Origin: Nematocida homosporus
Lineage: Eukaryota; Microsporidia
Length of the DNA stretch: 64,000 nucleotides
Direction of reading: 5' to 3'
NCBI RefSeq assembly: GCF_024244095.1
Contig: NW_026250672.1
Location: 1-64,000 of the forward strand
The notes beneath the pieces were generated by a model. That model had not been told where the DNA came from, ran no database searches, and saw nothing but the letters and a program-made list of their open reading frames with translations. This document shows positions 1 through 8,667 of the stretch, one piece after another. A program made the position numbers and the translations under genes. Position 1 is the stretch's first letter; every line of letters begins with the position of its first letter.

Positions 1-1183
1 TATTTATTCCATACTACTTTAGATAAGCTAAGATATTCCAAAAGAAATCTCAATCTTGTTATCACTTGTTTCAGAGTATAAATATACGACGAAGATTGAT
101 AAAGGACTTTCTAAGACTTCCTATGACATCCAGGAGACACATGAAGGATTCGCACAGAACTATATCAGATCTAGAAACGACTCAGACTCGCACCCCAGAA
201 CCTCAACTCGAACCTCTAATCAATAAACCCGACATCAGCCTGAATGATGATTTGTCTCTCGTTGAGTATATTTGGATGAGAGGTCATTATCCTCCCCTGG
301 GGCACAACAATTGGTTATGACGGTTATAGTATCTAATATTTCGTGCCATAACATCAAGTTGGTATCTTCTTAAACTAAATAGATCATGTACTTATAGTTT
401 GGAGTTGTACTCTATCAATCTCTAACTTAAACTAACTCAATGGAACTGCTGATGAAGAATAAAGATAGGTTGACTTATGTGTAGCTCCAGTGAAACATAC
501 TGTAATGCAATACATAACTTATACTAACCCAATGTTGTATATTGAACATCACAGCTAGGTACTATACCCGTCATAACCAACATTGATGCTTTATTCAATC
601 CTAACCTAATACTGTCTTAATTATGTCTTGTAGAAGTTAGTATGGATAGAGGTGATCATTATGAGAGTAGGTGATAAGCTTCTCTGCGACAGCATTTGGT
701 ACTAGGACTATTTGTTAAGTTAATCTTGGTAAATACTACAGATACTACAATATAAAAATGGTTTAATGTTGAGTTGAAATTTAATATTGCAGGCATTCAT
801 TATCTATTTTTATATTCAATTCGGGTTAGATATAGTTATAAATATAAGATATAAATAGTAGATATAAATAGTGGATATAAGTGGTAGATCTAAATAGTAG
901 ATTTAAAGAGAAAGAAAAGCGTGATATGGGCATACAATGAGAGATATGCAAAGAAGCAAACGGTCAATGTGACATAAGAAGAGAATACCTTAAAAGCTCA
1001 AAATTAGTGTCGGTTTAATCAACTGAATGGCGTTAGTATTGGTTTGGGAGAAGATTTATTGATTATTGGGTTGGGATTGGGTTATTACAGTTGGTTGGAA
1101 GGTAATAAACCTCTTTATAGACCGGATAGTTCTGTTTTAAATAGACATAATAGAGATTACTAACTCGTTTATTCATTGCAGCA
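1..1183. other. Gene-poor left edge
   Basis: I see no convincing gene here. It is AT-rich, with short ORFs only. The longest open frame ends at 320; with an ATG start at 123 it would give about 65 aa with no recognisable features, and the frame is closed upstream at 24-26, so it is not the tail of a gene entering from the left. From about 1020 to 1140 the plus strand becomes GT-rich, with the words (TTGGGTTAG, TTAGTATTGG) that fill other intergenic regions. Confidence 0.5.
832..908. repeat. AT-rich tandem repeat, unit about 13-14 bp
   Basis: Four to five imperfect copies of a unit close to AGATATAAATAGT follow one another, some with a G or C substitution. It lies in non-coding DNA. The copies contain TATAAATA-like words, so they could be mistaken for promoters, but no gene starts just downstream. 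Confidence 0.6.
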
Positions 1184-1355
1184 TCAATACTTCATACGAT
1201 TCTTCTGTGCTTGTAGTGTCTTTATCTCAAGGAAAATGTTAGCCACAAACTTGTTCAGCCCTTGACTTATCATTTGGCCCTTATCATTATCATAAACACG
1301 TGCTATTAGAGTTCTGGCAACATTACCTGCTAAGCCGTTTGCTATCTAACCCCAT
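1184..1355 (-). pseudogene. Possible small gene broken by a frameshift
   Basis: A minus-strand frame is open from 1345 to a TGA at 1184-1186, encoding about 53 residues that read like protein and end in KNRMKY. It is followed within about 15 nt by AATAAA, the usual 3' signal of this window. The only in-frame ATG is internal. A better ATG at 1353-1355 lies in another frame and meets a stop after ten codons, so one indel (or a short spliced segment) would be needed to join the two. I do not recognise the product. It could be a decayed small gene, a gene with a tiny intron, or chance. Confidence 0.25.
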
Positions 1356-1650
1356 GCCAACTCAATACCAACCCAATCCTAACTCAATACCAACTCAATA
1401 GAAGCAATCTTATCATTTCAAAAACTAAATCCAATTTAGCATAACACACACTTTCTCTTCACTCAGGGCTATTGCCAGCTCTACTCTTTCAAGTTAGATG
1501 CATCAATTACTTATTGGGTTAGCATTCACCAATCACATAACCTAAACTAAGCTCACCCTACCACGAACCAAACTCAACCCAATCTAAACCCAATCTAAAC
1601 ACGATCTAAATACTTAGTAAAACACGCACAACATAACAAATGACATCTTA
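1356..1650. other. AC-rich intergenic block
   Basis: Non-coding. The plus strand is rich in CAACTCAATACCAACCCAAT-type words, the complement of the GT-rich words found left of 1140. No RNA gene or ORF is visible. Confidence 0.6.
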
Positions 1651-2565
1651 TTAGAGATGGAAGAAAAAGACTAGACCTTGAGTGACCGCATAGGCCAGAA
1701 TAAGGTTTCCAGTGAAGTCCAAGAACTGAGTGAAGAAATACTCGTTCTTTTGAATAGGATTCATACTGATCTCAGATAAATCAACTCGTTCTTTGCAGGA
1801 AGGACAGGTATCTTTCTTCCCTAAAATCTTCCAATTCTTCAAGCATTCTTCGTGGAAAGTCTCCTTGCAAGATAGGGCAATTAGCTTGCCTTGAGCTTCC
1901 GAACAGAGTGGACACACTCCGGCCTTCTTAACACTCTTTGATGGTAAAATAGTTCCGGCGGCCCGATAACTAACGTACTCCAGCCCAATTCTAGATACTA
2001 AAGTGAAGTAAAGAACATACATAAGTAGAAGAACTCCACGGCCCGCATAGTTCATCGGCCCAAAGAAGAACCCATAAGCCAGCAGTCCATATCCTATAGA
2101 CGAAAGCAAAATGCTTAGCCGGAAAGCGTGTCTATAAACCCGGTATATATTAGTCCCAATTATCTTAGGCCGTCTTCCTAGCCATATCTCTTTGTACCCC
2201 ACCAAATGAACCAAAGCCAGTGCTGCCCACAGGCCAACGAAAACAAAGGAGCGCGAGACAACAGCTGTTACTAAAGGGAAAAAGAGAAGAACAACTGTAC
2301 TACAGACAAGAAAAGAGCGGGTGTAGTACTTCTTCCATAAGAACGAAACAATATGAACGGCCACAAAAACGATTGCCAAAGCCACTAAGCTGTTAAGCAT
2401 GGCCCCTTCCCCACGATCTACCTCAACCACCAGCAATTCTTGGACCAAAAGACCTTCATCTATCTCTTGGACATTAGTACGGCGAGTAACTCCGCGTACG
2501 TTCCTTATTACAATCGGTGCTTCTTCTGGTTGAGCTGCTTTGCCGAGACTCTTTGTATGCGCCAT
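1651..2565 (-). CDS. RNF121/RNF175-like membrane RING protein
   Basis: A 304-aa multi-pass membrane protein with a C-terminal RING-like domain. Hydrophobic segments lie near residues 57-78, 84-122, 150-170, 176-193 and 285-303. The RING region has C218, C221, C233, H238, C241, C254 and C257, followed by KERVDL and a last membrane segment, the same order as in RNF121/RNF175, Golgi/ER-associated E3 ubiquitin ligases. The position that is normally His in the C-x-H pair is Glu235 (SCKETFHEEC), so one zinc ligand appears to be lost. The 5' flank is GT-rich on the plus strand and has no TATAAATA. The start is the first ATG and gives a plausible cytosolic N-terminus. Membership of the family rests on topology plus the RING-to-C-terminus signature; ligase activity is uncertain because of the missing ligand. 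Confidence 0.75.
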   Translation of the reverse strand: MAHTKSLGKAAQPEEAPIVIRNVRGVTRRTNVQEIDEGLLVQELLVVEVDRGEGAMLNSLVALAIVFVAVHIVSFLWKKYYTRSFLVCSTVVLLFFPLVTAVVSRSFVFVGLWAALALVHLVGYKEIWLGRRPKIIGTNIYRVYRHAFRLSILLSSIGYGLLAYGFFFGPMNYAGRGVLLLMYVLYFTLVSRIGLEYVSYRAAGTILPSKSVKKAGVCPLCSEAQGKLIALSCKETFHEECLKNWKILGKKDTCPSCKERVDLSEISMNPIQKNEYFFTQFLDFTGNLILAYAVTQGLVFFFHL

Positions 2566-3004
2566 TGTTTTCTTTAATTTTTGGGGTTTATTAGCGGTTA
2601 GTCTGGTGTAAAGTTGTGATTAAATTGTAATTAAGTTAGGTTAATCTGGTCTTAAATTAAGTTAAGTTAAGTTGGGTTGAGTTAAGATTCTGTTGGATTG
2701 GGTTGGATTGGGTGAGGTTGAGTTAGTATTTAGTATTGTATTTTATCTTAAATTATGGCTATCTTGACCATTGGGTTAGTAAGGGACTGAGTTGGCGGAA
2801 CTCAACTTAATAAGAAGTCAGCTAAATTGAGTAATTACTTTAGTTGATTGCACATCTTAAACTTATCGTAAACCTACATAAATTAAATGCTTATCTTGCT
2901 CTTTATTAATGTAACACTTAAACTGATTGAATACACAACTTAACTTAATACTCACTCAACTTAATACACAACTCAACTTAATACTCACTCAACTTAGCAC
3001 TCAC
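2566..3004. other. Intergenic, GT-rich then AC-rich
   Basis: No gene seen. The left half of the plus strand (2581-2760) is made of TTAAGTTAAGTTGGGTTGAG-like words. The right part (2850-3004) is made of their complements (CTCAACTTAATAC). Confidence 0.6.
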
Positions 3005-3505
3005 TTAACCAGAGATAATACTTAATCTGATCTTATGGAGAATGTGGCGGTGTTTTGGACTGAGGAGATGAAGGTGCTCGGTATTGAGAAGAATGGCGAG
3101 GAGTCGACGAATATCTATTGATTTAGCTGTAACCGCCTGATCTACTTCTTCAATAATGTGCTCTAGGGCAGCAGTTAGGCGGTTGACTTGCACCTGCAAA
3201 GTTCTATTGGCATGTGTTAGGGTCCATGTGTGTGCTTGGAGGTCGAGCAGATACTGTGACTTCTTCTCGCGGGCTTTACGGGCAGCAATACGGTTCTTCT
3301 TCTTTCGGTCTAAGTTTGTCTCTTCGCCAATATCAAGGATGGCTTTAGCAATAGCAACCTTCTCTACTTCCTCAGAATGGAGTGGTTTAGTACGCTTAGT
3401 AGAGGTTGGGATTGAGTTAGTAGGGGTTAGTCTTGGGTTGTTAGGGGCTAGTATTGGGTTATTGAGGGGTTTAGAGGGGTTAGAACGGGGTATATGTGGG
3501 TGCAT
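3005..3505 (-). CDS. bZIP transcription factor
   Basis: A 166-aa protein with one basic leucine zipper. The basic region at residues 67-83 contains N71-x7-R79 (NRIAARKAR), the DNA-contacting signature. Hydrophobic heptad residues follow at L89, L96, L103, L110 and I117, a perfect seven-residue register. The N-terminal 40 residues are Pro/Asn/Thr-rich and are encoded by DNA resembling the local intergenic repeats. No other domain is visible. It is expected to bind DNA as a homo- or heterodimer in the nucleus; target genes cannot be inferred. The next gene upstream on the same strand ends 66 nt before this start. Confidence 0.85.
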   Translation of the reverse strand: MHPHIPRSNPSKPLNNPILAPNNPRLTPTNSIPTSTKRTKPLHSEEVEKVAIAKAILDIGEETNLDRKKKNRIAARKAREKKSQYLLDLQAHTWTLTHANRTLQVQVNRLTAALEHIIEEVDQAVTAKSIDIRRLLAILLNTEHLHLLSPKHRHILHKIRLSIISG

Positions 3506-3570
3506 GGGGTGTCAGTTAGCAATGACTTATATAGTAGTGGAATTGCGGACCAAAAAGGAAATACCTTGTT

Positions 3571-3576
3571 TTTATT
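3571..3576 (-). terminator. AATAAA overlapping the stop codon of the 100-aa gene
   Basis: The last codon AAA, the stop TAA and the next base form AATAAA, so the polyadenylation-type signal and the stop codon share bases. Confidence 0.5.
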
Positions 3577-3874
3577 TAGGTCCATAGACGGGGGATGAAT
3601 TAAGGACTATAGGGAAGCGTTTAGGGTCAAGTGAAGTTGGTGAGACGTTTTGAAGGGTTTGGATGAGCTTCTGGGCCTCAGTTAGGAGGTAGTCTTCTTC
3701 GGAAGAGACTTTGCGGAGGAGTTCGGTGGGTGAACAAGAGAAAGGGGGTAGAGTTGGGGTGGGAAGGGAAGCAAGCCGGGATCTTTGAAGGGCAAGATGA
3801 GTTAAACGGTTTTTGATCTCTGATAGTTGGGCTAGAAGGTGGTCAGTTGGCGAAGATGGGGTAGTAGAGGGCAT
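3572..3874 (-). CDS. Small hypothetical protein, 100 aa
   Basis: I do not recognise this protein. It is 100 aa and largely helical by composition: a possible coiled coil near residues 12-35 (LLAQLSEIKNRLTHLALQRS), a Pro-rich linker, and a second helix near 50-75. There is no signal peptide or membrane segment. The TAA stop lies inside an AATAAA hexamer (minus strand 3576-3571), and the bZIP gene starts 66 nt further on. It could be a small subunit of a nuclear complex, but nothing in the sequence proves this. Confidence 0.6.
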   Translation of the reverse strand: MPSTTPSSPTDHLLAQLSEIKNRLTHLALQRSRLASLPTPTLPPFSCSPTELLRKVSSEEDYLLTEAQKLIQTLQNVSPTSLDPKRFPIVLNSSPVYGPK

Positions 3875-4114
3875 TGGGGCAAAAAAAGAGCAAAACTGGG
3901 TTAGGCTGGTGTTAAGTTGTGTTAAGTTGGATTCAATTTATTGATTATGGGATGTTGGGTTGGCATTTGGTTTATCTGAGTTGTGAATATGCTGGTATTG
4001 AGTTAGTATTGGGTTTGGCAGTGGGTTCAGTTGCATTTAAGTCAAGTCAATCGTTGTGCTGAGATCAGAGGTTAAAGTCTGATTTCAGTTTGCGATTGAG
4101 ATCAATAAATTGGG

Positions 4115-4122
4115 TATAAATA
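4115..4122 (+). promoter_or_regulatory. TATAAATA upstream of the 1455-aa gene
   Basis: An exact octamer ending 24 nt before the ATG at 4146. The same octamer at a similar distance precedes five other genes here. Confidence 0.6.
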
Positions 4123-4145
4123 GATAAGGAAAAAGGGTTAATGCA

Positions 4146-7100
4146 ATGAAAATCGATATGAAGACATTGGTGAGTACGGGCGCTTTGTTACAAAGCATGC
4201 CTTTAAGTTTAGGTGGGGGATATGAAGAGGCCGGAGGAAGTGGGGTCGACGTTATTAGTGGAGTTGGTGGAGTTAGTGGAGAACCGCATGGGCCGGTTCG
4301 GTGGAGTGAGAGGAGTGACGAGAGAAATGGTAAAGACAGGGAGCTGTTAGCGGTAGAAGAGAATGAATTCGAACTTGAGCAGCGCATACAGTCCCTAGAA
4401 GATTCCGGAATAGAGGATGAGGGTAGTGATAGTGTGAGCGAGGATGAGCTAGCCATGGCTTTGCCGTCAAAGGTGCGACCGAAGCGACGTGTAGCCTTTA
4501 CCGAAGCAGAAGCTAGATGGAAACAAGCTATTCCTGTATCTATATTGAGAGATCATAATAATCTGGTCGAAAAGTATGGAAGCTTTATGACGAAGACACA
4601 GCCAGAACGAAAAGGCGCGCCTTTAGTAGACATAACTGTATCCGCTGAACAGATTCCTGTTTACTTGAAGTACTTTAACTCTCTGTTGGCCCATTTGGAC
4701 CATGTGGCGGCTAACCACACAACTAACGTAGTTGGTCCCCTTGATAAGGTTTATGGCGAATGGACGAGCCATATTATGAAAGAGTGTTCTATTTGTGCGT
4801 TTGATGAGTCAGTCAATAGATATAGGCGCCAGGGATGGAAAGATGTGGTGGGAACCTTTTACAATGGACTAGGGGTTCACTACTTGTTCTACCAGGCCTT
4901 ATATGTTCTGAATGAAAATGTTAACCAAGAGAGAAATAAGGTTGGATTGAACCTTGCAGCGAAGAAGACCTTGCCGACAGACCTACCTTCCCGACTGGAC
5001 GATCTATTGAATATGGCCGTAAGGTTCTACCATCACAAGCAGGATCGGCTTTGGAGGTCGTTGTGGCGCCGAAGTACTAAGAAAGACAGTGACCGTAAGG
5101 TCATTCAGAAAGGAATCGCGCTAATTCAAGAGCGGCAGTCTAAGGGAGAGACTGTTACAGTGTACGACAAAGCGGCTTTCCAGGCTATAGTTAGGCTGGA
5201 AGAAATCAGACTGTTCTTGCTGCAGCTCAGTGCAACGGCCACCCAGCTGGCCAAATTGCCGGGAGAAGAGAGGTACTTCACTCACATGAAGATGCCCTAT
5301 AGCAACAACAAACATTCGATGGTGGATTCTTCGGCGTATGAAGCTGCTAAAGAAACCATTAATGGCCTGGCCGATAAAATTCGTTGCCGTGTCTCTGAAT
5401 TAGTCCGTTTGATCCCAGCTGCCCGCGAACCAAGCTACATTAGCTATGACATTACAACTCTACCAACAGAACAGCAGTACACGGAGCTTTCTCGCTGGCT
5501 TAAGAGTATGCTGAATAGCAAAATAGACTTGGTCACTCTCATCATCACAAATCTTCGGACCGCCGCCACTAACTACCTAAAACACTGTCAAGAAGCCATC
5601 TCCCCTCATGCTGGAAAAGGCCAAGAACTTACTGATGTACTGAATGAACACCTGACAGAAACGAATAAGTACATCCAACGTGAACAAAAAGCGATATTAG
5701 AAATCAGCAACTCTATTAAAGCGGCCGGCGTCCATATCGCTGCGGACGAATTTGGTTACTGTTATCAGACTAAACATGAAAGATGGCATAGATGTTTGGA
5801 CAATAGTCAGCAAGCTAAACTAAAGTGGAAGGACCTCATTGGAGTATACTATAGTGACCAAGAATGCCAACGGATTGCGCCTCCTCTTCCTATCAAAAAC
5901 TATTCTAACACTGCAGAATCTACTACCACTGAGTTACCCATTGCTCCGCCTCGAGTCTACAATCGCCCTTCTTCTCGGCCGCAACATACCTACGTACCCA
6001 GTCACCCCTACCAGCAACCTGGCTATTCCGGCGCCAGCCGACCTGGTTCAGGTAATAGCTACACTTATCACCATCCAAGTCCACCATCTTCTCAGCAACC
6101 TGGCTATCCCAGCGCCAGCCGACCCAGTTCAGGCAATAGCTACACTTATCACCATCCAAGTCCACCATCTTCTCAGGGATCTGGCTATTCCGGCGCCAGC
6201 CGATCTGGTTCAGGTAATAGCTACTCTTATCACTATCCAAGTCCATCCCCTCCAGACGAAAGAAACAACCGACCATTATCCGGCCAATCTTCTACTCCAA
6301 AGGTAATAACCACCGACACTAACATCAATCTGACTCCTAGTGCCAATAAGAGCTCTAAAGACAGTGCCGTTAAGATAGATGATAATGTTAACCAAACAAA
6401 GCCTGACAAGCCAGAAAACCCCGATGGATCTAAACAAAGCACGGTACATAAGCCAGCCACCAACCCCAATAAGGCTACTACAGCCAATGCATCCGCCAAG
6501 ACGAATACAACATATACAGCCAATGCATCCGCCGAGAAGAAGATAATAACGGTAAACAAACCACTTGTCAAGACGGATAAACCCCCTACAAACAAACCAC
6601 TTACCACGACGGATAAGCCCCTTACTACAACCGAGAGCATCGCCGAAGCAATTACAGAGCCCACAGAACCACTTACCACGACGGATAAACCCCCTACCAC
6701 AACCGAGGGCATCGCCGAAGCAATTACAGAGCCCACAGAACCACCTACCACGACGGATAAGCCTCCTACCACAACCGAGGGCATCACCGAAGCAATTACA
6801 GAGCCCATAAAACCCATCACCGAAGCCATTATACCGCATATTCCAACTCCCGAAGAAGAGCTTAATCAAACTCTATCTGGCTCAGACTTTAGTTCATACA
6901 AAGACCTTGTTACTAACATTCATGAGATTCAGCGAATACTCAGCGACCCAACTGTACCACCTAAAGACCTCCAATGCTTTACCTCATTCCTTAATGATTT
7001 TGCCCATATCATTCAAACCAGCGAGCCCATAAGCTCATTCACTGGTATGCTGTCTCCCAATCAAACCACCCCAACCCTGGCCAAGCTCATCAACACACAC

Positions 7101-8513
7101 AATCAGAATCTAAAGGAATTAGAAACAATCAATGATGCCATTGACATAAACAACAAGGATATCTTGGCCATTAATGCCAGCTACCATGAAGCCACCCAAA
7201 CAATAGACCAGAAAACTAGCCAAATCACCCAAAACAATATAAAACTTGACGATCTCATCAATCAAAACAAGCAAGCCGAACAAGCCGCCACAGATCTCTG
7301 GGCTACTGTCCAAAACAAACGCCACCAGATAAGCAACCTCACCTCTTCTATTGCCCAGGCCACCGACCTCAGCAACCAACTCCAACAGCAACTCACTGAC
7401 CTTGGTGCCACCCTCAACAATACCTTGCCACAAATAGAAAAGACCAAAGTCCAACTCCAAGAGCTTGACAAATCCCAAGAGCTCCAGACCTCCCAGGCCC
7501 AACTCAACCAGCTCAAAGAGGATCAAGCCCTGCTAAGAGACAAGATTCGGTTGTTAGGCTCCATCATCGAAATTGCCGACTTCATCGAATCCCTTCGACT
7601 TCGAGCTAGTCCAGCTCTCTCTCCTGAAGTTGCTCTCAGACAAGACATTGAATCTCTAGATCGCCTCAATACTACCCACTCCGACCTGCTCTTCCAACGA
7701 GCTCTCACCGACCCAGCCCTCAATGAAACCATGACCCAGCTATACAACAACTACCTCTCTTCCCACCAGGATGCCCAGGACACAGCCAGCGAACTTCAAA
7801 AGCAAATCAGCAATAACCAAGACTGCCAAAAGCGCCAGGAAGATCTCGAGAAACAGCACAAGGACCTACAAAAGGAACAAGAAGACCAACGTGCGCTCTT
7901 CACGACAACACTAGAAAACCTCGCGCAGGAGAAGGCCAAGTGCATGGAGAACACCGCCAAAAACACCAAAAAAGCCGAAGCCATCTCCCTTTCTCTTGAT
8001 TACCAACAAGTCCTCTGCAGTCTCATCCACGATGTTTATTCCTGGGCCACTACTCTAGCCAACCAGCTCAAAAATACCTCTAACAAGCTCGTTCATCTGA
8101 GCACCCCGCTTGCTCCATCTCTAATGACTAAACTCTACCAAACCCTTCCGGAAACCAACCAGGAATTCTTCCACTATCTTATCCAGTCACCATCTGCCTT
8201 ATCTCCGTACTCCCAAGACATTCCCGCATACCTTTCCAAATCAGCTCAGGTCAATGATGTCTGTTTAAACACCCAGCAGATGGTCAATACAACCCTCAAG
8301 ATTCTTAACGACGCCAACCAATTTCTAATTGGGCAGCATCTACACCTGCATGTTCTTCCCGACGACAGTATGGCCAAAACCAAGTGCCTAGCCGAAATAA
8401 CCAAAGCCTGGGACCAGCGATCCTTTAACTGCCCCCCTGCACTCCGCGCCAACGCCAATATACCCAAACGCACCAAACCTAACAAGTCCCAAGATTGCAA
8501 CTTCAAACTCTAA
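4146..8513 (+). CDS. Large repeat-rich coiled-coil protein, 1455 aa
   Basis: I recognise no family. The order is: an acidic/Ser-rich N-terminus (1-110) with PKRRVAF at 112-118, an RVxF-type PP1 docking candidate; a helical region (about 130-600); a Pro/Ser/Tyr/Gly tract with three 27-residue repeats (residues 623-703); a Thr/Lys/Asn-rich tract with three 24-residue repeats built on TTTDKPPTTTEG (residues 819-890); then a long helical, coiled-coil-like region with many Gln, Asn, Leu and Lys (about 930-1330). There is no N-terminal signal peptide and no obvious membrane segment. The start at 4146 is supported by TATAAATA 24 nt upstream; another ATG at 4141 is out of frame and terminates at once. 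Repeats and coiled coil suggest a structural or scaffold protein, which is inference only. Confidence 0.85.
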   Translation: MKIDMKTLVSTGALLQSMPLSLGGGYEEAGGSGVDVISGVGGVSGEPHGPVRWSERSDERNGKDRELLAVEENEFELEQRIQSLEDSGIEDEGSDSVSEDELAMALPSKVRPKRRVAFTEAEARWKQAIPVSILRDHNNLVEKYGSFMTKTQPERKGAPLVDITVSAEQIPVYLKYFNSLLAHLDHVAANHTTNVVGPLDKVYGEWTSHIMKECSICAFDESVNRYRRQGWKDVVGTFYNGLGVHYLFYQALYVLNENVNQERNKVGLNLAAKKTLPTDLPSRLDDLLNMAVRFYHHKQDRLWRSLWRRSTKKDSDRKVIQKGIALIQERQSKGETVTVYDKAAFQAIVRLEEIRLFLLQLSATATQLAKLPGEERYFTHMKMPYSNNKHSMVDSSAYEAAKETINGLADKIRCRVSELVRLIPAAREPSYISYDITTLPTEQQYTELSRWLKSMLNSKIDLVTLIITNLRTAATNYLKHCQEAISPHAGKGQELTDVLNEHLTETNKYIQREQKAILEISNSIKAAGVHIAADEFGYCYQTKHERWHRCLDNSQQAKLKWKDLIGVYYSDQECQRIAPPLPIKNYSNTAESTTTELPIAPPRVYNRPSSRPQHTYVPSHPYQQPGYSGASRPGSGNSYTYHHPSPPSSQQPGYPSASRPSSGNSYTYHHPSPPSSQGSGYSGASRSGSGNSYSYHYPSPSPPDERNNRPLSGQSSTPKVITTDTNINLTPSANKSSKDSAVKIDDNVNQTKPDKPENPDGSKQSTVHKPATNPNKATTANASAKTNTTYTANASAEKKIITVNKPLVKTDKPPTNKPLTTTDKPLTTTESIAEAITEPTEPLTTTDKPPTTTEGIAEAITEPTEPPTTTDKPPTTTEGITEAITEPIKPITEAIIPHIPTPEEELNQTLSGSDFSSYKDLVTNIHEIQRILSDPTVPPKDLQCFTSFLNDFAHIIQTSEPISSFTGMLSPNQTTPTLAKLINTHNQNLKELETINDAIDINNKDILAINASYHEATQTIDQKTSQITQNNIKLDDLINQNKQAEQAATDLWATVQNKRHQISNLTSSIAQATDLSNQLQQQLTDLGATLNNTLPQIEKTKVQLQELDKSQELQTSQAQLNQLKEDQALLRDKIRLLGSIIEIADFIESLRLRASPALSPEVALRQDIESLDRLNTTHSDLLFQRALTDPALNETMTQLYNNYLSSHQDAQDTASELQKQISNNQDCQKRQEDLEKQHKDLQKEQEDQRALFTTTLENLAQEKAKCMENTAKNTKKAEAISLSLDYQQVLCSLIHDVYSWATTLANQLKNTSNKLVHLSTPLAPSLMTKLYQTLPETNQEFFHYLIQSPSALSPYSQDIPAYLSKSAQVNDVCLNTQQMVNTTLKILNDANQFLIGQHLHLHVLPDDSMAKTKCLAEITKAWDQRSFNCPPALRANANIPKRTKPNKSQDCNFKL
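6012..6254 (+). repeat. Three 81-bp tandem repeats (27 aa each)
   Basis: Copies at 6012-6092, 6093-6173 and 6174-6254, in frame. Each encodes a G-Y-S/P-x-A-S-R core, a GSGNSY segment and a YHHPSPPSS-like tail. Copy 3 has diverged most. Near-identity at DNA level points to recent duplication or unequal crossing-over. Confidence 0.9.
6600..6815 (+). repeat. Three 72-bp tandem repeats (24 aa each)
   Basis: Copies at 6600-6671, 6672-6743 and 6744-6815, in frame, encoding TTTDKP, TTTEG and IAEAITEPTEP elements. The copies differ at only a few bases, which suggests recent expansion. Confidence 0.9.
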
Positions 8514-8667
8514 CTCTAACCCAATACAAACCCATCTCCCACTATCATCCCTTACTACACACCATCACCCCCAATAAAGACATTATGATAGCAAATACAC
8601 TAAGCAACAAGTAACAGGTAACAAATAACTTATTACAACTTGCCTCCTTTCATTATCAACTTATTTA

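Noticed and set aside
3156..3587. 143-codon plus-strand ORF antisense to the bZIP gene
   Set aside because: The bZIP basic region and leucine heptads are diagnostic; the antisense frame is Arg/Cys/Phe-rich noise.
5839..6869. Several long ORFs in other frames over the repeat region of the 1455-aa gene
   Set aside because: They arise because tandem repeats of a length divisible by three keep all frames open; none has independent support.
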